A stretch of DNA of 36,258 nt from Bacteroidales bacterium (GTDB lineage Bacteria; Bacteroidota; Bacteroidia; Bacteroidales; Muribaculaceae), in contig CAADVV010000322.1 of assembly GCA_900752535.1 (NCBI GenBank), forward strand, positions 1 to 36,258, in the 5' to 3' direction. Below, one piece after another: positions 7,534-15,674 of this stretch; position 1 is the first letter of the stretch, and the number at the start of each line of letters is the position of its first letter. Position numbers and translations under genes: made by a program. A model generated the notes under the pieces. The model ran no database searches, was not told the DNA's origin, and saw only the letters and a program-made list of their open reading frames with translations.

Positions 7534-8937
7534 TTATAATTTGAATCCTCTACTTTTTCTTTCTTCCTGTTGCGGCACTCTTGCTCCATATCTAAGCCTG
7601 TGCCATTGCTCCCTGAACCAGTCGGCAATCGGCTTCCTGTTTATTGTCAGGGTCAGCCTGCTTTCATCGTCAGGGTCATTTTCCACCCTTAAAATATCAT
7701 CCTTTATATCAAAGTTCCGCCTGTGTTGCTCGGAATAGATTTTACCGCTACATTTCAGGGCTTCTTTTTTGACTATAAGACTTTCAGTCATTTCTTTAGA
7801 GAATCCCAGCATGGCACAAAACTTTTCCATGCGCAGCATTTCCCTGAACATCGGAAACCACCTGAAAGCCTTGTCTATGATTCTGGCGAGCCGTGACAGT
7901 TCTTTTTCTTTCATGTCAAGTTCCTGCCTGTGCATTTCTCTGAGATTGTGGATTTGCGTATCATGCTGTTTCTGCATCTGCTGTACTTGGCTCTGCAATT
8001 TTTCAATATTGGTGTTCCGTTTTGAAACCTCGTCTTGCAGTTTTTCGTTGGCACGTTCCAGTTCTTTCAGTTTTCCACTCCCGAAAAGAGAAGCAACTCC
8101 ACTAGTTATGGCTGTCGCTGCCGTGGTGGCTGTCTTCTTTAACTTGTCAGTGCGTATTTCTGATTTCACCTGTTTCAGTTCCTGCTCGGCAAGATTTATC
8201 TGTTCTTCTTTGTGCCGTTTGGCTGCATCCATGCGTTGCAGTTCAGCTTTCTGCTTCTCAATGATAAAGTCGTTCCGTTCCAGATGCTCCTTACCAGTGA
8301 CAGCCTTTGACTGCCCGCGTTCCATCAGCAGGATGTCGGATGCAAGGGTCTGCATCTGCATCATGTCATCGTCATTGAGCTTTCGGCTCTTTCCTGTTTC
8401 GTGGTTCATCCAGTCGAAAACGATATGGGCATGATAGTTCGGCTTGAACCATCTGTCCCCGACTTTGAAGCTTTCCCTGTCTTCCGCTTCCGGCTGACCG
8501 TTCAGCCAATGCCCTTCATCCTTGTGCAGGAAGATTTGCAGCGGTGTGATTCCCCAGCGTCTTTGACACTCCTCACCGAATTTACGCACGTCTGCCAGTG
8601 TGGTGTCCGACCTGACAAGCAGCACTCCTTCACGTATGGGGGAGCATCCCGCAATCTTGACTATTTTACCGTTCTTGCCTTTGCGTTCACGCTCCTTTTC
8701 CTGCATGGCACGTCCGGTCTTTTCCTTTACCATCTGTCTGATATTGTCATAATGCATCCGCAAATCCGGACTGCCGAAGTCGGGATTTATCCACTGCTCA
8801 TTATCGGTGGAGAGTTCTGGAACCACATAGGTTCTGGACTCTCCGATGTGGCGCATGTATTCGGCAGTCCTCCTGTTGTGAGCCTCACTCGATGCGATAT
8901 TGCAGGGCTTGATATGTATGCTTGATTTTGTTGCCAT
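7534..8937 (-). CDS. MobV-type relaxase (plasmid/transposon mobilization)
   Basis: 467 aa from the ATG at 8937, chosen because MATKSSIHIKPCNIASSEAHNRRT is the family N-terminus; the frame stays open upstream to 9093, but those codons lie in the oriT region. The nicking motifs are visible: the N-terminal HNRR block, HKDEGHW and the metal-binding NYHAHIVFDW. A long central coiled coil (about residues 220-350 from this start), rich in Glu, Lys and Gln, follows, as is usual for Mob/Pre proteins. The enzyme would nick one strand at oriT and pilot it into a recipient through a helper conjugative system. It is the last gene of the minus-strand replication/mobilization cluster and is convergent with cfxA. 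Confidence 0.85.
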   Translation of the reverse strand: MATKSSIHIKPCNIASSEAHNRRTAEYMRHIGESRTYVVPELSTDNEQWINPDFGSPDLRMHYDNIRQMVKEKTGRAMQEKERERKGKNGKIVKIAGCSPIREGVLLVRSDTTLADVRKFGEECQRRWGITPLQIFLHKDEGHWLNGQPEAEDRESFKVGDRWFKPNYHAHIVFDWMNHETGKSRKLNDDDMMQMQTLASDILLMERGQSKAVTGKEHLERNDFIIEKQKAELQRMDAAKRHKEEQINLAEQELKQVKSEIRTDKLKKTATTAATAITSGVASLFGSGKLKELERANEKLQDEVSKRNTNIEKLQSQVQQMQKQHDTQIHNLREMHRQELDMKEKELSRLARIIDKAFRWFPMFREMLRMEKFCAMLGFSKEMTESLIVKKEALKCSGKIYSEQHRRNFDIKDDILRVENDPDDESRLTLTINRKPIADWFREQWHRLRYGARVPQQEERKSRGFKL

Positions 8938-9032
8938 AGATACTTGTTTTTTGGGTTTGTACTTTATTGTTTGCTTTTCCGCTGTCCGTAAACGCATGGG
9001 GTTCTTAGGGGTGCAACCCATAAGCGGAGATT

Positions 9033-9162
9033 GCAAAGAGAGGGTCACTCTTTGCTCTGGGTTCTCAGGGGAGAAACGCCCTGAGTGGGTCATTAGGGTA
9101 AAACCCTAATCCCCTCGGGAGAGCCCACAACTACGTAAGCGGAGCGTGTAGTTATAGTGGGC
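9033..9162. other. Probable oriT, four consecutive hairpins
   Basis: Four inverted repeats follow one another upstream of the relaxase gene. They are GCAAAGAG/CTCTTTGC (9033-9040, 9048-9055), CTCAGGG/CCCTGAG (9064-9070, 9079-9085), ATTAGGGT/ACCCTAAT (9092-9099, 9103-9110) and GCCCAC-AACTAC with a bulged partner (9123-9134, 9148-9162). Such dense hairpins next to a MobV gene are typical of a transfer origin. The nick site itself is not identified. The whole gap 8938-9220 has no other gene. Confidence 0.55.
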
Positions 9163-9220
9163 TATATCAATGGCAAGCCATTGTCTGCAAACTCCAGCCT
9201 ACGGCTTCCGCTCTCCTCCG

Positions 9221-10336
9221 TCAGGGAGGTTTTTCATCATCGTTGCCGATTGGAGATGCACCGACCAGCACAAGGTCTAAATCGTCTATCAGTTTTTGCA
9301 GGACGGGATTCTTCTCTATCATCCGCTGGAGGATTCTCTCAGCCTCGACCAAGTGGTTGGCTGTACTCATCACCTTGCCCTCCCGTATCTGAAAGATAAT
9401 CCAATCGGCTATGTCGATATGGGCTTCTTTTTGTTTCGGGGTGGCATTCCTTTCGATGATGTCCGAAACCACCACCTTACAAAAGTACATGCTCTCGGCT
9501 CGCTGTTTCCACTCGGCATAAGCATCGGCATCGGGAAAGAGAAGCACGGTTCGCCCTGACAGTACACGGAGTTTCTCTTCTCTCATCTGACTCTTACCAC
9601 CCGTAGCCAGCCATACATAATCGGGGAAGATAGCAGAACCGATAACGGCACTCTTCTCGGATTCCACCAAGACCACCACCTTGTCGGGATGCGTTTTCAA
9701 CAAGTGTTCCCCGAAAAGGCATTGGGATAGTTGCCAATCCTCTGCCAACACACGCTGCTTTTTCAATATGCTGTGTATCCAGTTCACTGCCGATGTCTGT
9801 CCTCCCTTGATACGGTGTCCGTCTTCGGGATTGTACTGCATCACCTTTCCCGTGCGTACCTTGCCCGTCCTGTCTATCTGCCAAAAGATAACAGAGCCGT
9901 CACGGGTAGCCCCCAAACGGTATTCCTCCAACAACCGCTTCAACACCTCTTTCGCCTTGTCGCCATAGTAGGAAGTAAGGAGTGTGAAGAGGAAACGGAA
10001 GAAATTGCTACGCTCGCTTTGCGACTTCTCCACATAGTGAGGGGGAATATAGCCGATGGCTGTCGGCTTACTTTGCTGCTTCACTTTCTTCTGCTCTGCT
10101 CTTTGCCTGTCAAAAGAGAAATCATTGGTAGTTCTGTGTTCAGGATGCTCTTGAAAATACTCTTTCGGAGTGTAGTGATACCCACAACCGCTTTCGTGGT
10201 TACATCTGCCGACCGATGGATGCAACGGCACATTATTTTCGTCCACGTAATAGACGAAAGAATGCCTGTCTCCGCATTTGGGGCAGGTATGCCGTGTTGC
10301 CGTTCCTTTATACTTCTGTAATGAATAATTGCCCAT
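9221..10336 (-). CDS. Toprim/zinc-ribbon primase-like protein
   Basis: 371 aa. The N-terminus has a zinc-finger pattern CPKCGDRHSF followed by CNHESGCGYH, as in DnaG-type primases and the DUF6371 group. The C-terminal half contains VVVLVESEKSAVIGS, VWLATGGKSQ and TVLLFPDADAYAEW, which correspond to the glutamate and DxD elements of a Toprim-like fold. It probably primes or assists replication of the excised circular element or of the transferred single strand. Only 3 nt separate it from the helicase gene upstream, so both belong to one operon. The biochemical role is inferred from the domain pattern. Confidence 0.75.
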   Translation of the reverse strand: MGNYSLQKYKGTATRHTCPKCGDRHSFVYYVDENNVPLHPSVGRCNHESGCGYHYTPKEYFQEHPEHRTTNDFSFDRQRAEQKKVKQQSKPTAIGYIPPHYVEKSQSERSNFFRFLFTLLTSYYGDKAKEVLKRLLEEYRLGATRDGSVIFWQIDRTGKVRTGKVMQYNPEDGHRIKGGQTSAVNWIHSILKKQRVLAEDWQLSQCLFGEHLLKTHPDKVVVLVESEKSAVIGSAIFPDYVWLATGGKSQMREEKLRVLSGRTVLLFPDADAYAEWKQRAESMYFCKVVVSDIIERNATPKQKEAHIDIADWIIFQIREGKVMSTANHLVEAERILQRMIEKNPVLQKLIDDLDLVLVGASPIGNDDEKPP

Positions 10337-10339
10337 AGC

Positions 10340-11446
10340 TTAGTCCGTTTTTGATGGTTGATTGTCGGCTGTCCCATCCTGTCCCATTGTCCCACACTCT
10401 AAGGGTTGGGACAGTGGGACACTTGGGACACCTGCGTTTTTACTCTCTTTGCTGCGCTGGATGATACGGTTTACGGTGGACTTGCCACAATTCACCTGTG
10501 AGGCTATCTCCCTGACGGACTTGCCCGATTGGGAGAGTTGCAGAATTTGGCAATCCCTTTGGCTTGATTCATTGTCGCCCAATTTTTTCAAGTGTTCCTT
10601 TTCCGTGGAATAGCCCCTGAACACGAACTGCAAGAAAGCATCCACCTTGTCAATCTCGTAAACGATTACATTATCCGCATCATGAGAGAACGTGCCATAG
10701 CGCACTTTAAGCTGCTTCACATAGCGAAGCCCTCCGTCTTGGGCACTTTTTCCAATGGTGAACACGCTGTCAAAGAAATTGTAGAGCCGTTTGCTTCCGG
10801 CAAGGTCGTTGGATGTGATGGGACAATCCAAAGAGCGTTTGGGCGTATGTGCCAGGACAAGGATAGAGAGCGCATATCTCTTTTTGAGATTGTTCAGCTG
10901 AATCATCAGCCGTCCTGCGGCATCGCCTTTCTCCATGGCGCAACACAGGTAGGTAAGATTGTCAATGATGAAAATCTTGCAGTCGGTCTGCACAGCCATC
11001 TGTTCAATGCCGCCTATGATAGCTTCCTCAAAGTTGGCATCCAAAAGCTGGTTGCAGTCAATAGACACCCGATAGATTTTGTCGGGAAAGGTGTAGAGCT
11101 CTCCATGCTCGTTGGTATAGCGGAGCTGGAACTGCTTTTCGGACAGTTCAAAGTCCAGATACAGCACATTGTCGGTTCGGGCGATGCGGTCGGCTATCTG
11201 CACGGCAAGGATGGACTTGCCCACGTTGGAATCGGCAAACAAGCAGGAGAGTTCCCCCTCGTACCAAAAGCTGTCCCACAGCGCACGGGGCGTAGGCAAT
11301 AACGATGCTTCAAGAATGGTTTGGTTTGCCGTCTTGATATTCATCATGCCTACACTGTCGGGCATACCGTTATGCGCTTGGGATGCTTTTGTGAGGTCGC
11401 CACGTATCAGGTTGATATAGTTCTTATCCTCTTCCATATCATTCAC
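10340..11446 (-). CDS. RepA-like AAA ATPase/helicase
   Basis: 368 aa. A RecA-type ATPase core is visible: Walker A ADSNVGKS (residues 71-78), Walker B KIFIIDNLTYL (about residues 155-165), then LVLAHTPKR and SNDLAGSKRLYNFFDSVF typical of the RepA/AAA_25 hexameric helicases. The C-terminus carries a resolvase-like helix-turn-helix (VREIASQVNCGKSTVNRIIQRS), so the protein probably binds its own origin. It would unwind the excised element for replication with the adjacent primase-like protein. The ATG overlaps the stop of the upstream HTH gene by 4 nt (ATGA), which implies translational coupling. Confidence 0.8.
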   Translation of the reverse strand: MNDMEEDKNYINLIRGDLTKASQAHNGMPDSVGMMNIKTANQTILEASLLPTPRALWDSFWYEGELSCLFADSNVGKSILAVQIADRIARTDNVLYLDFELSEKQFQLRYTNEHGELYTFPDKIYRVSIDCNQLLDANFEEAIIGGIEQMAVQTDCKIFIIDNLTYLCCAMEKGDAAGRLMIQLNNLKKRYALSILVLAHTPKRSLDCPITSNDLAGSKRLYNFFDSVFTIGKSAQDGGLRYVKQLKVRYGTFSHDADNVIVYEIDKVDAFLQFVFRGYSTEKEHLKKLGDNESSQRDCQILQLSQSGKSVREIASQVNCGKSTVNRIIQRSKESKNAGVPSVPLSQPLECGTMGQDGTADNQPSKTD

Positions 11447-11817
11447 CAGTTACGTGGGTTGGGCTTGCGACGGTGGGAAGAGGATAAGGACTTGTTCAGT
11501 TCCTCGTCTGACAACGGTATGGGATTCTTTCGGGCGGTTTCCAGCCACTTGTCCAGTTCGTCACGGTAAAGGCAATAGCGTTTGCCGGGCTTGGTGGCAG
11601 GGATTGTCCCTTCTGACAGTTTCATGTAGAGCGTACCCTTAGGGATACCTAAATACTCTGCTGCCTCGTCCACAGACATGGGCACGTGGGTGTCCACCGT
11701 TTTGGCATTGTTCACACTGCGCTGCTCGGCGAGCAGGCTTTTCAGGCTCATCACTTCGTCTCGAAGCTGAGCGACAACCTCGGGGAGGTCGTTGAAGGTA
11801 AGAATTGATTTTTCCAT
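11443..11817 (-). CDS. Excisionase-like helix-turn-helix protein
   Basis: 124 aa from the ATG at 11817 (MEKSILTFNDLPEVV), preferred over 11886 because a repeated control sequence occupies 11846-11918. Residues 45-95 form an HTH_17/excisionase domain (MSVDEAAEYLGIPKGTLYMKLSEGTIP, then GKRYCLYRDELDKWL), preceded by a short coiled coil. Such proteins act as recombination directionality factors or repressors in Bacteroides mobile elements. It heads the HTH-helicase-primase operon and shares its upstream sequence with the integrase gene, so both are likely under common control. The C-terminal tail is basic. Confidence 0.75.
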   Translation of the reverse strand: MEKSILTFNDLPEVVAQLRDEVMSLKSLLAEQRSVNNAKTVDTHVPMSVDEAAEYLGIPKGTLYMKLSEGTIPATKPGKRYCLYRDELDKWLETARKNPIPLSDEELNKSLSSSHRRKPNPRNW

Positions 11818-11845
11818 TCGCGTACTCGTCTCTTTTGTAAGACTT

Positions 11846-11918
11846 GGCGCAAAGGACTGAAATGATATATCCGTGAATATCTCCACGACACGTCATTGCA
11901 AAATAATTCCCGAATAAT
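11846..11918 (-). repeat. Duplicated control region, copy upstream of HTH/helicase operon
   Basis: About 73 bp that match 14297-14366 at most positions in the same orientation. It includes TCGTGGAG-A-TATTCACGGATAT, a dyad of TATCCGTG against CACGATA-like arms, and ends in TCCTTTGC. It lies 29 nt upstream of the ATG at 11817. It is probably a shared operator and promoter. Confidence 0.7.
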
Positions 11919-12016
11919 TAAGCCCAGCCATAAATGACGGGTAAAATTACTCGGGAAACGATGTAAAACAGGCGGTTATGAGTTACCGGATGGTTGTCGT
12001 TGGTGTCGTGATTATC

Positions 12017-12874
12017 CTAATTCCGCACATAATCCTCGGGATAGTGGAAATCAAGTTTGCCGTTTTCGGGTTCATCAATGGGAATTTCCGTCTTTAACGG
12101 CTCTACCTTGAAATTCTTGATGGTTGATAAGTCTGTATCAGCAAACGATTTCGGGAAAAGGGCTTTGATGAACTTGGCACGGTTATCCCCATTGTAGTAT
12201 CTCTTGTACAGGAAACGCTCAGAGATATTCCATACGAAGTGACGGAGTGGAATGTTGTTGATGTCTTTGGTAAACGGTCTTTGTATGGGCTTCGGGGTAT
12301 AAGTGTTAAGATTCATCCATTTGTCCACCTCAGTACAGATGTGGTTCACGGTTTCTTGGTCGGCAATGCGAGGCAGGTAATAATGGCAATACTCCATGAC
12401 CATGCGGATGCGCTCTTCCTTTTCCCGTTGCTCTCTGCTTGCGTAATTGGCACGGTTCTTTTCGTGAAGATCCGGGGCGATAGTAAGCTCTATCGGTTGT
12501 GTTTGGATAAGTGTCTCTTCTTTTGTCGGGGATGATTCGGGTACAGGCTCAGGGACTGATGTAGGTCCAGGCACAGATGTGGCTTCTTCAAGTGTATTTT
12601 GTGACAGTTCTTCCTGCACCTCTATGGCTTCGGCAATCGTTTCTTTCTTGCCGAACTTGATTTTGTAGATTTCGTATGTATCAAAGATAAGTGTCTGAAA
12701 GGAGAGATAGAGCAACCATCCCAACAGGTTACAGCATACGAATACTATCCACCTGACAAAGTTGTCTTGGTTGAAGCTGTCCGCTATTACCAGCGTGGCA
12801 ATGGAAGATATTAGGACGATGGCGAAGCCGACAAAGCCCAAGATGATGTATTTGTCCTTGATTGATGATTCCAT
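12017..12874 (-). CDS. Transposon-borne membrane protein, unknown function
   Basis: 285 aa from the ATG at 12874 (MESSIKDK), chosen because a TAACTTTG box lies 38 nt upstream and a start at 12937 would place the box inside the gene. Two membrane helices occupy about residues 9-31 and 43-64. A Pro/Glu/Ser-rich linker with SVPGPTSVPEPVPESSP (about residues 115-130) leads to a charged cytoplasmic domain of about 150 residues with RMVMEYCHYYLPRIAD and HFVWNISERFLYKRYYNG. I do not recognise a family. Its position between integrase and replication genes suggests a role in element maintenance, transfer contact or exclusion, but nothing in the sequence decides between them. Confidence 0.7.
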   Translation of the reverse strand: MESSIKDKYIILGFVGFAIVLISSIATLVIADSFNQDNFVRWIVFVCCNLLGWLLYLSFQTLIFDTYEIYKIKFGKKETIAEAIEVQEELSQNTLEEATSVPGPTSVPEPVPESSPTKEETLIQTQPIELTIAPDLHEKNRANYASREQREKEERIRMVMEYCHYYLPRIADQETVNHICTEVDKWMNLNTYTPKPIQRPFTKDINNIPLRHFVWNISERFLYKRYYNGDNRAKFIKALFPKSFADTDLSTIKNFKVEPLKTEIPIDEPENGKLDFHYPEDYVRN

Positions 12875-12912
12875 ATTTCGTTGAGAGATTGAATGTTCCT
12901 GTATTATTTTGT

Positions 12913-12920
12913 GCAAAGTT
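12913..12920 (-). promoter_or_regulatory. -7 box for membrane-protein gene
   Basis: The minus strand reads TAACTTTG, an exact TAnnTTTG match, 38 nt upstream of the ATG at 12874. No TTTG or TTG at standard spacing was found upstream. Confidence 0.45.
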
Positions 12921-13058
12921 AATGCTATTTTTCCCAATTACTGCCCGTTATTTGCGGTTAGAACGGTCTTTTTCAATGTATTTCACGAAATGTCATCATA
13001 TCATACTCTGTTTCATACTCTGAGGGGCTTATAAATGGTGGCATCAAGCCAAAAACAT

Positions 13059-13098
13059 AGAGGGGCGATTATAGCCTTGTAGCCATAACCGCCCCTCT
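13059..13098. terminator. Hairpin terminator after integrase gene
   Basis: Arms 13059-13075 and 13082-13098 pair over 17 bp with two G-U type differences and a 6-nt loop. The hairpin lies 23 nt beyond the integrase stop and would separate int from the membrane-protein gene. Confidence 0.7.
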
Positions 13099-13121
13099 GA
13101 ATACCTGTCAATGTGAGACAT

Positions 13122-14240
13122 TTATGCCTCCTTGCGCTTCAAGGTTATCTTGTCCACCACCTGACACATCTGCTGCGCTGCTATCTTGGAATAGATTTGT
13201 GTGGTGGTAATGTTCTTATGTCCGAGATAGGCTTGGATGACAGCCATGTCCGTTCCCATTTCCACGTGCAGGCTTCCGAAGCTGTGGCGGGTACAGTGAA
13301 AGGTGATTTTCTTGGTTATCCCTGCTGCCGTGAGCCACCGTTGGAGTGGTCCTTGCAGCATCTTGTCCTTGAAATCCTCAAAGATAAGTCCCTCGCCCCG
13401 TTCTCCCAGCAGTCCATAGGCTTCATCACTGATGGGGTTATGCACTATTTCTTTGGTTTTCTGCATACGGGTGGTAACGAACATCCTGCCGTTGGTGTAT
13501 GGTTGTATCTGCTGCCACGTGAGCTGTCTGATGTCGCTCTTTCTCAGTCCCGTAAGACAGGCGAAAAGAAAAGCTTTTTTCAAGACCTCCTCCTCACAGG
13601 GTGTTTCGGCAAGCCGTATCAGTTCCTCTTGGCTCAAATGCTCCCTGATGGTGGGAATGCACTCGATGCGGTCTAAGAAGCCGTTTGGGTTCTCCTTTAT
13701 CTTCCTGTCACGGTAGGCGGTGTGCAGCACGGCACGGAAAGTTGACCAATAGCCTGCTGCGGAGTTGATGTGCAGCTTTTGGTTGGTGTGGATGGATTGG
13801 GGTGCATCAAGCAGGTATTCCATGAACTTGCGGCACAAATCCACATCCACCTCCTCAAAGGTGCATTTGCCGTTCACGAACCGCTGGAAATGCTTGTATA
13901 CGTGCTGCCACTTGATATTCTTGCGGTCAGCCAGTCCTTTGAAATAGGCAAGGAAATCGCCCTTCATCTTGGTCTTGTCAAAAAAGCCGTTGTTTTCATT
14001 GAAAATGGCTTCGTAGCGCTGGTTGCGCAGGATGACCGCTTTCTTCATCATGCGTGCGTTGAAGTCCCGTTCCTGCTGGTTTGCAGGTTTGGCGAAGATG
14101 TAAATTCCTAAGGCTTCACGTGTAATCACTCTCATGGTGACATTGTCACGGTAGCCGGGATAGTAGTCAAGGCATAGTGAATACTGTGTCCCGTTCTTAA
14201 TCTTGCGCTTACGCAAGGTAACTGTTTTGCATTTACTCAT
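13122..14240 (-). CDS. Tyrosine recombinase (integrase)
   Basis: 372 aa. An N-terminal arm-binding region, a SAM-like core-binding domain (about residues 90-190) and a C-terminal catalytic domain with all expected residues: R233 (TGLRKSD), K261/K263 (QKTKE), H315 and R318 (HCTRHS), H341 (LGHKN) and nucleophile Y350 (QIYSKI). This is the layout of Bacteroides transposon integrases of the IntTn4555/NBU/phage-integrase SAM-like group. It would integrate and excise the element by strand exchange at short core sequences. It has its own control region (14297-14366), shared with the HTH/helicase operon, and is followed by a terminator. Confidence 0.93.
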   Translation of the reverse strand: MSKCKTVTLRKRKIKNGTQYSLCLDYYPGYRDNVTMRVITREALGIYIFAKPANQQERDFNARMMKKAVILRNQRYEAIFNENNGFFDKTKMKGDFLAYFKGLADRKNIKWQHVYKHFQRFVNGKCTFEEVDVDLCRKFMEYLLDAPQSIHTNQKLHINSAAGYWSTFRAVLHTAYRDRKIKENPNGFLDRIECIPTIREHLSQEELIRLAETPCEEEVLKKAFLFACLTGLRKSDIRQLTWQQIQPYTNGRMFVTTRMQKTKEIVHNPISDEAYGLLGERGEGLIFEDFKDKMLQGPLQRWLTAAGITKKITFHCTRHSFGSLHVEMGTDMAVIQAYLGHKNITTTQIYSKIAAQQMCQVVDKITLKRKEA

Positions 14241-14296
14241 AATAATTATGTTTTAATTGGTTGTATACATTTTGGAGTTGTATCCATGTTTCCGAT

Positions 14297-14366
14297 GGCA
14301 AAGGAACAACGTGAAATATCCGTGAATACCTCCACGATACATCATTTTGAAATAATTTTCGATAAT
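14297..14366 (-). repeat. Duplicated control region, copy upstream of integrase
   Basis: About 70 bp matching 11846-11918 in the same orientation relative to the downstream gene. The most conserved parts read TCGTGGAGGTATTCACGG and TCCTTTGC on the minus strand. It lies 57 nt upstream of the integrase ATG. The gap 14241-14381 holds no other feature. Confidence 0.7.
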
Positions 14367-14381
14367 CCCGATTTTTCACGG

Positions 14382-15317
14382 TTATTTGTTCCTTTCAGCC
14401 ATGACACGCTCCACATCTGAGCGCAAAAGCAGGTTTTTCACACCCACCTTTATCTTTTCGATGTGCTTCACCTTGACGATATGGCAGATGTTGGCTGACG
14501 AAAGACCATAGATTTGCTGCACCTGCTCAACGGTATAGTAGCGTTCATCGTTCACAAGGTCAGTTCTGCGGAGTTCGTTCAAATGTGATTTGGAGTAATA
14601 GGTACGCCCGTACTCTCTTTTAGTGGGTATCTTATGGCGATAGGTGTAGGCACGGAGTGCGGTCGGCTTCATGCCGAACAGTTCCTCCACCTCCTCGGTC
14701 AGTAGCCAGTCGGTAATTTCGCTAATATCAACTGCCACACCGAAAAACTCGTCAATATGCTTCTTGCTGTAATAGTTCTTTCCTGCGATACGGCAGATGG
14801 GGATATGGTTACGCTTGGCGGAAGTGTAAAGCCATGACTGCTTTACCTTAAAAAGGGACATCACCTCCTCGCCCGAATAGAAGTCCAACACTTCTTCGCT
14901 TTCCTTTTCCCTTTTTTCTCTTTTGGCAGGTAAGGAAGATGAAGATGATTTCCTTGGTGTGGAGGTGTTGCCGGGCAGGATGCGGTGATAGGGATTGCCC
15001 TCCAACATCTGCTCGATGTCGGCTCTGCGGATGAATGCCATGCGGTTGCTGATGCGTGAGGCTTTCAGCTTGCCGATGGCTACAAGTTTGTAAATGTACT
15101 GTCGGGAACAGCCCATGAGGATGGCTGCTTTGGAAAAGGTGAGATACTCCTGATGCTGTATCTCCATCAAGGGTTGGGCGACTTTGAAGAGGTTGTTCTT
15201 CTGCATCACTCTGGCTCGTTTGGCTTCTGCCTGACAAGCCTCACTGCAATATCTTTGCATACCGCTTCGGGTTACAAAGGACTTGCCGCAAAAACTGCAT
15301 TTTCTGGTTGCTTTCAT
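14382..15317 (-). CDS. Zinc-ribbon protein with several HTH modules
   Basis: 311 aa. The N-terminus has a C2C2 finger, CSFCGK with YCSEAC (Cys7, Cys10, Cys24, Cys28). Then come four separate HTH_17/excisionase-like modules: about residues 55-110 (LTFSKAAILMGCSRQYIYKLV), 145-190 (YSGEEVMSLFKVKQSWLYTSA), 200-250 (LLTEEVEELFGMKPTALRAYT) and 260-310 (YTVEQVQQIYGLSSANICHIV). A Ser/Lys-rich linker separates the first two. Proteins of this type in Bacteroides elements help choose the target site or act as directionality factors; several DNA-binding heads could bridge repeated sites at the element end. It is the outermost gene, beside repeats at 15369-15500. Confidence 0.8.
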   Translation of the reverse strand: MKATRKCSFCGKSFVTRSGMQRYCSEACQAEAKRARVMQKNNLFKVAQPLMEIQHQEYLTFSKAAILMGCSRQYIYKLVAIGKLKASRISNRMAFIRRADIEQMLEGNPYHRILPGNTSTPRKSSSSSLPAKREKREKESEEVLDFYSGEEVMSLFKVKQSWLYTSAKRNHIPICRIAGKNYYSKKHIDEFFGVAVDISEITDWLLTEEVEELFGMKPTALRAYTYRHKIPTKREYGRTYYSKSHLNELRRTDLVNDERYYTVEQVQQIYGLSSANICHIVKVKHIEKIKVGVKNLLLRSDVERVMAERNK

Positions 15318-15368
15318 ACCGTTTTATCGTTTAATGGTTCATTTCTTCAATCCTATATCTCTGAAATG

Positions 15369-15500
15369 GTAAACGGATGTGAACGGAAGTCAACCATTGT
15401 CGCTTTTCTACACAGTGTGACTGTTTCCGCATATCGGGGCGGTTATTGTCGCTTGTCGTAAACGGTTGTAAACCCTTGTCAACTGTCTGCACGGTGTGAC
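15369..15500. repeat. Imperfect direct repeats at right end of transposon
   Basis: Two units start with GTAAACGG (15369 and 15458), continue with a GTCAAC element and end with CAC(A/G)GTGTGAC (15421 and 15500). TTGTCGCTT also occurs twice. The units resemble arm-type or iteron binding sites. The region 15318-15674 has no gene; it also holds GTCAGAAATA (15528-15537), which recurs in the left end at 3618-3627. Confidence 0.5.
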
Positions 15501-15674
15501 AAAAAACAAGCCCCGCAAATTCTCCACGTCAGAAATACGTCTCAAAAATATGTGGAAATTTGGGAAGCGACAAATGGCAACCGAAAAGTGTTAAATTTTA
15601 GAATATGCTGGTAATTAAAGATTTACACTCGGATATTTCTGATTAGTTTTGGTTGTTCTATGGTTATAAATACA

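Larger units (their letters stand above)
3586..15674. mobile_element. cfxA mobilizable transposon, Tn4555-type, inside LRR-B
   Basis: A block of about 12.1 kb with lower GC than its flanks carries integrase, HTH/excisionase-like genes, helicase, primase, relaxase and cfxA, the gene set of Bacteroides mobilizable transposons such as Tn4555 (which I remember as about 12 kb). It splits LRR-B. Subterminal inverted repeats TCAGAAATAT lie at 3619-3628 and, reversed, at 15633-15642, each about 33 nt from the inferred ends. The exact ends are uncertain by about 6 nt; short non-identical coupling sequences are expected for this integrase class. It has no conjugation genes, so transfer would need a helper conjugative element. 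Confidence 0.85.

Noticed and set aside
10592..11302. 236-codon plus-strand frame opposite the helicase gene
   Set aside because: Antisense to a protein with clear Walker motifs; its translation shows no domain or low-complexity logic of its own.
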